Position numbers and translations under genes: made by a program. From the NCBI GenBank assembly GCA_964035545.1, contig OZ037765.1, forward strand, positions 33,169,004 to 33,233,003: a stretch of 64,000 nucleotides of DNA, written 5' to 3'. Source of the stretch: Bugula neritina (lineage: Eukaryota; Bryozoa; Gymnolaemata; Cheilostomatida; Bugulidae). Below are positions 40,201 through 52,200 of the stretch, piece after piece. Under the pieces are notes generated by a model. The model saw only the letters and a list, made by a program, of their open reading frames with translations, searched no databases and was not told where the DNA came from. Each line of letters opens with the position of its first letter. Within the stretch, counting starts at the first letter, position 1.

Positions 40201-43200
40201 GCTGACAGCAGATAGAGACTTTCAGATTCTAACAAGATAGGTTATATCTCTCTGCTAAAAAGCATAGCAAATAAGAAAATAAATTCAAAAGCAGAAGATG
40301 TCTAGATCGCAGCTAATATACACACATGACTCACAGCATGCTGAGTACAGGGTTACAGGAGAAGAGGTCAGTGGGGATGCTCGAAGTCTCCTCTGTCAGT
40401 GAATTGCCGTTCAGATTCAACTCACTCAAATGTTTCAGCTCACAGAAGGCTTTCTCAGCCAGAGCTGTAATCTCATTGCCATCCAAATGCCTAAACAACA
40501 GGAGGAGAAAACTACTAACATGACGGCTAAAAGTTGGAGCAATATGAAAATACTATGATAACTAACAGTGAGATTAATATTAACAGTAATACTAAAAGTA
40601 ATACTAAAAGTAATACTACAGTAACAGTGAAAGTAACATGAAAAGTAACAAAACTAACACTGATACTCAGTATGAATAATTTTTAGTAGCTTTATTAATT
40701 TATAACATCAATAATTATAATTATGGTTATACATAATAATATTAGTGAGTCTAAATTCCAATTCCCTCGCTCACCCACTCGAACAAAGTTGTTAATTAAT
40801 ACTTTCATTTACTATTCAACTGTAAATTCAACAGCAAATTCAACATGCTAAACAGCTTTTTTTCTATTAAACACTTCTTCCTGTGAGTAAATCCAACAAC
40901 ATGTAAACATGTGTGAATGGTAAACATACAAAACTTGTATGTTTGGAGTTGTCACATTCCACTTGGACCAGACCCGGAGTCTAGACTTGTGTAGTGGACC
41001 TTGGTCGTCAGGGAAACCATCGACTCCGTAGAGGAGAGGGTCAGATATAGAGTTGTCTCCAGCATATCTATTGGGAGTAGATGTAGAACATGGTAATATA
41101 CAACTATATATCTATAGGAGTAGTTGTACAACATGGTATTATACAGCAACATATCTACTGGGAGTAGATGTAGAATTTATTACCAGTTTATAATGTAAGT
41201 GTATATCTTACTTACAATATTTATACAATCATGTAAATACTAACCATGCATCATAACTCTATAAATAACATAAACAAACTTCCAAACTAACATTTCCTAA
41301 CTTCTAATCTGCAATAACATATTGTTATTTTGAGTTATTTTAGCTTCATACATTTTTGCTGCTATAACTTTAAATAAATAAAGCTATTAGACATAAAACT
41401 AAACCTAACAAGTACACATAACTACTAGTACAGCATCTAAAATTAAGATGATAATGTTTCTCACTATTTAAACCAATCACGGCTATTTTTTCAGTTCAGA
41501 TGAGCTGAAACTGAGCCAATCAGAGCCTGACTTACATTTTAGACAATGAGAAGTAGTTTTGCTCAAACAGCACTTGATGGGGAAAGGAGACCAGACTATT
41601 GTCGCTCACCCACCTACAATGAAAGAGGCAGCAAAACATGCTAAACTTATATACTATGAGCTTTCTTTATATTGGAGTTATTCTCCCATTAAATACAGTT
41701 ATGTTATGCAAAGTACTTATACATAAAGAGAAGTAACAATACCTTGAATCTAAATTTATACAAAACAGCCCTTTTAAAACAGTGAATAAAAGTTGGGAAT
41801 ACATCAAGAAGCTAAAATACTTGCAGCAGTGATATTTTATAATTACAGGCATGTGGCAATGTAGCGCTATTGTTATATAGCATTGCACAACTATACAGCT
41901 GGCACACGCATTGTCTTGCAAATAAGTTGTATTATACAACCTCAGGTCAATATTTCTTAAAGCACCCAACATACAGGTGTTTGAGTGCATGAGTAATCAA
42001 TGAGTAACCTATGTACCACTTGAAGTAATTATTGGTGAAATAAAACTAAAATTTTACAAGTTATCTCCTCTGGTTTGAGCATGATCAGGTTTAATACATT
42101 GATCAAGCAAAAGACATTTAAACTATTGTTTTGTGGGTCACAAAGAAAAATGTCTAAGAAATATAGATATTAAGATGTACTTTTTTAATTGTACATATAA
42201 CACTTACACAACATATGTGTTATATTTTTGCATTTACTTAAATTGCATCTACTATACTTACAAATAGAATACATTATACTTATATTGTATACATGTATAC
42301 TACACTTCGATTGTACTTACAATACTTGGAGCACATATTTACACTTACACTTTCATTTGTAATAAATGTCATACTTACAATAAACATCACACAATTACAC
42401 TTACAGTTCATATAAACTCTGATTGATATCCCAGAATGCATTGTAATACAAGTTGAGCATTGGAGGATTCTGGGAATGTAGTCTGAGTTCCTTTAGTTTG
42501 GGCAGCTCCATTATAGAATATGAGTACATCCTCTCTAAACCGTTGCCATGCAACGATCTACACAAAAACATCTTTAATTAATAAGACTAAAAATTGTTCA
42601 TGATATCCTATGAAATAGTATATAACATAGTCTAATATTATGGGACTTTTAGACTGTTTTAACGTCTTTAGTGAGCGATTTAAAGATTTTTTTTATAAAG
42701 TTTTGTGACTCAGGAGCTAATCTAAGATTACTCTTATCTCAGTACAACACATATAGAAGGAACATTCTTTTAATTTAACATTAAATTTTAAACTAAACCC
42801 TATTAGCCCGGCAAACTCCTCACTCCAGGTCTTGTATTAAAAACAAAATATTGATGAATAATATTTATGTATATAAATAAAAGGGTGTAAACAGATTAGA
42901 TAATGATACAAATTAACATTAAATAAGAGATCCTAAATATTTCTACATCACATAATAATTGTGATTCCAGCTTTCAATAAAAAGAACAAAAGAGATTAAT
43001 AGAATATAATAGCTCCAATCCATATAAAACAATAATATATTATATAGATTGAGTTCTAAAGTTATGCTAACACCCTAACTTAACTGGTGCGATATTATAC
43101 AGCATGTGTAATTGTGTAGTATTACCTAGCACTGTGCAGTGTGATGTAACAGTGTGCAGTGTTATGTAGCAGTGTGTAGTGTTATGTAGCAGTGTGATGT

Positions 43201-46200
43201 AGCAGTGTGTAGTGTTATGTCTCACTGTGTAGTGTTATGTAGCAGTGTGTAGTGTTATGTAGCACTGTGCAGTGTTATGTAGCACTGTGTAGTATTATGT
43301 AACAGTGTGTAGTTTTATGTAGTCCTGTGTAGCAGTGTGTAGCGTTATGTCTCAATGTAGCATACTTACAGATATTCCAGACTTGGTATGTTCCGGAAAA
43401 CCCCTTTAACCACCTGAGACAGCTTATTAGCATGCAGCTCTCTGTAACACAGATATACTACACATTATTAGGAGAGGGCAACTCTAACACCAAACTCAAC
43501 CAGTCATAATTCACTAGCCGACAATATTGCTATTTGTTTAATGGCATGCTGTAATAACGTTGGCTTTTGATCAGATATAATCATTTAAAGTGGTGATTTA
43601 CTATATCAGTCGTATCTTTGATGGCTTTCCAATTTGTAGATGTAACATAACTGCTTTACTTTAATCTTCAACATAGAAATTAGCATAAATCACAGAATCT
43701 ACTATATCAAAGCTGGCAAAGGTAGTTGAAAATTAAGATGGGCGGCTTTTCATATCTATTTGTAAATATTTTCCTAAAATGTTAATAAGAAATCATAAGC
43801 AGGTATGTAGCTAATACACCTACACCATTATATTTCTCCCCAAATCTTACCTATGATTACCTATAATGACAATATTATAGATACATGAAAAAACTTCACA
43901 GTTGCATATAAATCTTGCATAATCTTGAGAAATAGTAATGACAGCTGTAATGTAGCAAACGCAGTCGGTAAATTAGTAGACTATGAAATTGCCTAAGATA
44001 AGTTTCTGTATGCTTCACTGCTTTGTAGAAAATATAATAGACAGCAAATTACAAGAGCTCATGGCAATTGTGTAACAAAAAGTTTTAGTGGAGTCACTGT
44101 TATATAATATTGGTACAACATATTACAGATGAATGGTTCATTAAATTTTATATAATTATTATCACATAAACAATTTAGACAGTTTAGATAGAAATTGTAA
44201 TTTGATTTTTTGATTTTTTGCCAAATAATAGCTGAGTATTGGCATCAGTTCAAGTTATTATAGAGAGGAAGGCTGCAGGTAAACTGTTGCTTTGAAGTAT
44301 ATATTAATTATTTTCCTCCTTAATATAAAATTCAGTTGAGATTACATAACTGATTATATTCTGCAATTCCCCTGGTGGAGTTGAAAGAGACAATCATTGT
44401 GGATTCCACTTATTAAATTGCAAAGCAAGGTTTATGAAATTTAAATTGAGTTTAAAATGAGATTTTCTAATAAAATTTATTTCTACAAGCACACTGATGT
44501 TTAATAGAAGAAGAAAATAATAAGTGAACTAGGAAAGAGTATACATATAATATAATGAGAGCTACAAAAAGCTATAAATTAAAGCTATAATAATAAACAG
44601 GTAGCTAAGGCTGATTATAGTAATAAATAAAAGCATAGAAAGTAACTATTTCTTCTAACAATACTTACATAATAATTAGGTCACTTACAGTACTTACAGT
44701 ATAATATAATCACATACAGTACTTACAGTATAATTAGGTCACATACAGTACTTATAGCATAAGTAGGTCACATATAGCACTTACAGTATAATTAGGTCAC
44801 ATACAGTACTTACAGTATAATTAGGTCTTGTAGCCCAGTAAGAGCTCCAGGCTGAATATAGTCTATAGCATTGTTACTCAGATTGAGGCTGAGAAGCCTT
44901 GACTTTGCGTAGCTATTTCCTGTCAGGTGACGTTTAGATATCTGCGGAATTTCATTCTCGCTCAGACCTCTACAAACAAAATGCATTGAGATACATACAA
45001 TGGCAGCTGAAAATAATCCTGGAAGGCAGTGAATTTATTCAACAAGAGACTATATGTGAAGAATATGAAACTACTTTGGATATTGATGGACTTGGGCTTT
45101 TGGAAATTTTCCATTAACACAGAATTTGAAAGAATATATTTTTAGGCTAGACCAAACACAAGGCCATGGTCACTGAAGCAATAACAAACTTTTCAGTGTA
45201 ATACTAAACTCATTTAAATTTTATAGTTGCTTTAAAAAGGTTTTCTCTTTTATTGACATTCTCATGATAAAATGGAATTTATGTATCCTTGAAACCACAG
45301 AGTATGTGACACTCTTTTATAATCAATTACTGTCACCACAGCTCATTTATTACATAATTTATGTTTCAGATTCACTAAAGAAAAGATTAGGCAAATTCTG
45401 TACACAGTTGCTGGGTGACAGAAGATATTCTTATACTAATAGTATTACTAACACTACTTATACTAATAGTTTTACTAACACTACAAGTCTTGTACTATGA
45501 TATACTCATACTAATAGTATTACTAACACTACAAGTCTTGTACTATGATATACTCATACTAATAGTATTACTAACACTACAACTCTTGTACTATGATATA
45601 CTCATACTAATAGTATTACTAACACTACAACTCTTGTACTATGATATACTCATACTAATAGTATTACTAACACTACAACTCTTGTACTATGATATACTCA
45701 TACTAATAGTATTACTAACAATATACCAATGACTACACAGTTACACCACTTGTTGCTGTCATAGCAGCAACATACAAGCCTCGCTTTAACTGATTAAACT
45801 ACATAAAAAAGAAACCAAGTACAAGCAATGTGCTATATTCATGTATTTCAGTTGCTACGATCCTTAGTTAAATTTGATAAGATTAATTTATTAGATTAAA
45901 CATTCAATAACTTGATAATAATTACGAAAATTACTAGAAGTTAGTGTTACCAGAATCAATGACAAAATACACTATCAAATGAAAGACAGCATGTAATAAC
46001 TTGAGTAAACATATCATTAACTAAGAGTAACTTTTCTTTTATTTATTCACTCAAAAGCAATTTGTCCCAAGTTTAGTAACTTATCATTATAATAAAATAT
46101 AAATAAACTCATAACATGGACATGGAGCAAGTAGTCTGCATGACTCACAAATGACTCAGCTCCGGCATATTCCGGAATGCCAAGAAGGGATAGTGATTCA

Positions 46201-49200
46201 AGTTGTTTCTGGCCAACTGCCTGCAAAATATTCATATTCTGTAAAACTGTAACAAGAAATGAAAACATCGGGTGTTTAGTCTGAAGTTTGGCGGCAATGA
46301 AAGTTTATTGCAATGTTAAATATTAGTGCGTAGGTATTACATCAAACTTTCACAGCTGGACAAAAATTTAGAAACAAATTGCAAAAGGCGGAGTATACAT
46401 AGTCACTTTTCTATTATTAGTCTATTCAACAGTTAATTTGAAAAAATCTATTTATAGATTTAATACAATAAATGAATTTTAAGACAAGTGTGTAACAAGA
46501 TTTGATAAATACAAATACACACTCAAGTAATGAGAGATTAATGCAGTGAATAAACAGAGAGCTGACAGTGTGAATAGTGAAATGCAGATGAAGTTAATAT
46601 TTGAATAAATAATCAAACTGAAGTATTGATGTTGAAATGAAAAGATTCGGCAGCTAAACAAATACCTAAGCTATAGATTACAGAATTCTATCTCAATATT
46701 TGTAGAGAATAAATGCTGAGCTTCTGTATTACACTTTAACCATTGTTGGCAGTTTAAAACCAATTGAAATATTTTCATATAGTGTGCAACCATCACTATG
46801 TAATAACATAACATAATAATAATATTATGTAACGAAATGTAACTTACAGAAATTGGATGTTGCTGCCTGAAAAATAACCATCTGGGAGGTAATCAATGTT
46901 GTTGTCTTGCAGAGCACTGAAATAGATAGACATCAGGGTTAGGGTCAATTACATATGAATGTAATTAATTACAATTACATGAGAATTTGTCAATTACAAT
47001 TACAATCACAGTTGAAATAAATGTAAAATTACAATTACATGGTAATATAATTAATTACAATTACAATAATTTTTGTTCTCACAAGAGACAGATAAAAGTT
47101 ATAAATATAATCTCACTTCTGGGGTCCAACTACCAGGGGTAATTTTGACAACTGAAAACCTTCTTTGTTCTCAACAGTAACAAATAGGGTGATAAATACA
47201 TGAAATTAATCTGAACCTTTTATTAAACGGTAGACAAGGCAGAAAAAATATGAATTTTACAATATTTAAAAAATTGAAGTAATTGTTATGTAATTATAAA
47301 GTAATTGTTAATTTCAATTACATTAGCAATGTGATTAATTACAATTACACTTACATTTTTTACATCAATTACAAATTACATTCAATTACTTGAGAAAATG
47401 TAATTAATTACAACCAATTACAATTACCAATTACAATTACCCCAACCCTGGTAACAACAAAATATATTTTGGGCTTTGACATGCTTCATAACAAGATGCA
47501 TCTTTTAGTCACTGTGCAGAGCACTTAGGAGCAGTAGTGGAGAAATTGAGATAGCCTAAGTTGTTTAAATTTCTTTATAAATTTTGTTCTGGGACTCAGG
47601 TTGAAATTCTTGCTAGAATATACTTTCTTATGCTACATTTCTAATCTAGAACGCAGGCTTTTCTCAAACTTAGATGCAAGCATTGCACATGCAGCAGAGT
47701 GTGGGAAATTACTGAAACATAACAAGGTAATCCCTAAACAAACAGAAGTTAAAAATAGTAGCAATGTTTGCTGCAAATAAAATTAATGAGTGTAAAGTAA
47801 AACCAAACAAACATTTAGTTAGTAACAAATCTGAAGATATAAAGAACATTTGTGTATAATGTGATCAGCAATGCATTATGGGATACTTGCAATGTATTAT
47901 GGGATACTTGCAGTGTATTATGGGATACCTGCAATGCACCATGGGATACTTGCAGTGTACTATGGGATACCTGCAATGCACCATGGGATACTTGCAGTGC
48001 ATTATGGGATACTTGCAATGCACCATGGGATACTTGCAATGCACCATGGGATACTTGCAATGCACCATGGGATACCTGCAGTGTACTATGGGATACTTGC
48101 AATGCACCATGGAATACCTACACATGAGTTAGCTCATTGGGCCAGCTAATCTTGGTGTAGTTGTGTGGAAAAAGCTGAATCTCGTTCTCTCCAAGCATAA
48201 GGAGAGAGAGTTTAGTATTAGATATATCAGGTACTGTGGTAACACCAGTCCTATGAATGATCCTGCAACGTATCAACAACAGTAATATAAATTATACAAT
48301 GGCTTGTGTGTGGTGAACATGGCTAATGAATGAAAACCAATTTTATGCAAAACACAGAGGTTGGTTTAATTTACTAGTTTCTGGACAAAGTGATGTATTT
48401 ATATGCTGAATAATTAGACAGGTTAACAAATTCAGTGAATGGAAAGGAAACCAGCTACAAACCACTATAACATGAGCCTACTCAGCAGGTGTAGTGGGCA
48501 ATGTGATTGGGCAGAAATAAGCCAATCACAACACACTATATGTTAGATAAACAACAACCACACATGCAGCATATAATATACGAATATAGATATATGAATA
48601 GTTTGCTATTAAATGGTTATAGGGTCAACAGTTACTTATAAAACATTAAATTAAGTTCTCACATCTGACCATGTAATGGTTATATAGCACTTAAAAGAAA
48701 CAATAAAACGAATCAATACATTATGACAGGAATTTGGTGAGTGACTGAAACACTACTGCTAACATAGAACAACATCATATGACATGTGAGCTAGCACACA
48801 TTTACTAGCTAGGCAGGAAGAGGCTCTCGGTGAACAGGAAATTGTGTTTTCTAGCTAATCAAACTTTAATAGAATCACAAAAACTGGCGCAGTATTCCAG
48901 AAATATACGAGAAACAGCCAGAAGAAAATAGGGGTTTAAAGCTGGCCGTGTATGACTTGGTGAAAAGTTTTATTGAACAACTTTTGATGAACTTTGAAAT
49001 TTCCAGAACTTTTTAAATTTACTCACTCAATTTAAAACTTTTTGCTTAGCCCATTTCATTTCGAATAAAACAGATATTGTAAGGAATATAATTTCCTTTC
49101 ATATTTAAAAATTAGACAGTATTATTACATAACACTCATAGCATGCGATTGCTAAAATCAACTTACAATAACATAAATATGATGTTGGATTAAGTGAATT

Positions 49201-52200
49201 AATTTAACATTAACTTGAAATTAGGATGAGCAAATTTCTTCAACTTACAGAGATGTGAGATCAGTCAGATGGTCAAAAGTGCCTTCACCAATCACAGTGA
49301 GCTGAGGAATATTGTAGATTTTACTACAATCAGATATTATAGAATACATAATACTAATCCCAAGGAGTTGATAAAATCATTTAATTATCACATGTATTAT
49401 AACATGCAACAACTTAGTTATCCTTGTGCTTTGAGATTTCTATAGTATAACACAACTGCAATTGTTGACAATTCTAAGTACGATACTTGAAAAAGACTTG
49501 AAAAAATTATTAGTTGAATTACTAATCATCTTAACTTATAACTACTAATTACTGTTAGGCCTAATATTTTTATTGCAAAAAACTATTTGTAAAAACTCAT
49601 TAAAATCATCAAAAACAAAAAGTATAAATTGCCAAAGATTCCATAGAGCATTAGTTTTCTTTTATTCAGGTATGAAAGAAGCCTACAGACACTTTGGAAA
49701 GTAACGATACACTCACATAGATGTAGTGGCAGAGGTGAAGGTCTCAGCTGTTAGACTCAGGATGTTGTATTTAGTCAGGGTGCTACATAGACATATACAG
49801 TGTAATTAAATCTTAAAGGATACATGCATACTATAAAGATATCTATGTCTATTGGAATATAACCATATACATCTAGAAAATAGAAAGCACTTCTATAATA
49901 GGCCTTTGATTTCATGTTAAAAGATTTACTAATCTGAACCAACACGGAAGTTCTTGAACTGTAAAAGGTACTTATTTTATAACAAAAGAAATATTTTCAA
50001 ATATCATCTAGCCACCATTTTAGCATATAAAGGAGCTCCTTCCTTAATGTGTTTGTGAGAATTAGATTGGATGAACATCATGTTTTAAAGGTATATGAAA
50101 AGTACTGTATAGTAGACTATACACTAGACTGTATACTCTTCTAATGTTCAGTTGAAAGACTTTTAGGCAGAGCTGGGTTTCTTAAAACCAAATTGTTGTA
50201 TTATAGCTATACAGGCTTTCAGAGAAAAAGCTGTGAAAAGCTTTCAGTTAAATAGCTAATACTTTACATCCTGATTTCTGCGCAATACAACTATAGCTAA
50301 CATCCTCTGTGCACAATAAAACATAATATCATCATAATCCTACACAAATAGCATATCCAATGCAGAGATGTGATTCACCACAGAAAAATAACTGAACTAT
50401 AAAAACAATAAACAGTAAATTATAAAAACTAAGAAAATCTCCCAAAAACTACAATTCATCTGTGTTCTCAATAACTGAGACAATGGCCCCTGACACGAAT
50501 CACCTCAGCTTACACGGATTAGCATCATAACTTTTATTGTTAACCAAAATATTGGCAGGGATTAAATTTCAACAGCTTAGATTAGATGTAATTAGAGCTG
50601 TAAACAGGTGGGATTTGCTAGGCTAACCGTCTGAGCACCATTAATATTATGTATTTTTTATCTACTTGAAAAGACTCGATACTAGCCCCAGGGACTCAAA
50701 TTACTAGCCCCAGGGAATCAAACTCAATATCTCTTGAGTTGATCTGTCTCCAAACAGCTCTTGTAAGGACCTTAAGGCTACATATGTTCTCGTGATAATC
50801 TCATATTGTGCTCCAACTAGATTCTTATCTGAAAGATTGAGGTTTGCAACCAACTGGAAACTGCATGGCTGTCCATGTCGTGTCTACATACACCTACACT
50901 ATACGAGTATATATATTATATACACTCTATATACTTACACCATACTTACTCTATGTACTTACACAGTATATACTTACACCATACTTACTCTGTATATACT
51001 TACACAGTATATACTTACACCATACTTACTCTGTATGTACTTACACTCTACACACTCAGTATGTACATACACTCTTTAGATTTACACAGTATATACTTAC
51101 ACCATATATACACTTACTCTGCATGTACTTACACCGTATAATTTATATTTGCACTGTGTATACTCACAATGTACACACTTACACTACAAGCTACATAATT
51201 CACATTACATAGTATATTTCACATGTTACTTACACTGCACCAGAACACCCTGTGGCCAGTCCTGCTACTTCATCACAAAAACAGGTACAAGTTCTGACAC
51301 TGTATGAGGCTGGAGAGAAATAGAAATTGGAAGTTATGACACTTGGGTTGTCACTCCACAGCAGGTGCTGGTCTGTGGCTATAAACATGTACAATGTAGC
51401 ATATATTAACATATATACTATAACTATTACTTTGACTATATATGATATTATTACATATATTATAAAATATTGTTCTAGTTATATATAAGTTACATAATCT
51501 CGCAGTATTCTATTATATTTATTATAACAAATATTATTATAGTTACTATATCACTGCTAGCAACATAGATAGCTGCATCAAATATAATGTGCTATGTAAT
51601 AAATTCATATTACGTTTGGTGCTGAATGATTAAATTCAAATGTTTATGTGTGGTGGAGGACTTATAGTATTAGTTGGCTTATTTGGCAGGTAAAATTCAT
51701 TCAAAGCTCCATGATTGATACAGTGACAGGTAACCTTGAACACCACTTGCATGTGACAAACTTGTGACATACATGTGACATGTGACATACATGTAGCATG
51801 TGACAAACTTGTGACATGTGGCAATGCATGTGGCATGTGACAAGTGGTATAGATGTGACACTTAATATAAATGCAAGCACTGCACATTACATTTCACTGG
51901 ATCATCTGATATTAACAAGTAATTTCATGTATTCAAGTATTACTATTGCTAATACAGACGGCACAAGTAATTTCAGTATTTGCTGCTTGCACTATTATGT
52001 TTACAATTTCTAGGAAGCACTAGTAGTTGAACAGTCACTAATAATTATACAAGGAAGCTGTGTTAATAGTATATATGTCTAGCTAGAGGCTTTCCTCTGG
52101 GAAAAGTACACGAGTGTACTAAACAAAAGCTTATAAATTATTTATTTGTTTTCGCGATACTGTTTCAACTAAACATTAAAACTAATGTTTAGAAAATGCA

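Larger units (their letters stand above)
39739..51378 (-). other. Large gene exons 2-14: LRRNT-like region and first LRR block
   Basis: Exons: 51234-51378, 49717-49782, 49249-49323, 48122-48262, 46848-46916, 46149-46220, 44814-44969, 43370-43441, 42405-42557, 41536-41613, 40930-41067, 40335-40490, 39739-39898. Exon 2 has a TCTCFCDE...TGC cysteine cluster typical of LRR N-caps. Introns 2 to 13 are all phase 2 and most exons are near multiples of 72 nt, so each encodes one or two 24-residue repeats (for example [21 protein letters not shown]). This phase-2, one-repeat-per-exon pattern is classic for extracellular LRR genes. Confidence 0.88.

Noticed and set aside
47815-48149. Overlapping repeat-rich open frames on both strands
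   Set aside because: Produced by the 21-bp minisatellite in an intron; no splice context beyond the known exon 5.
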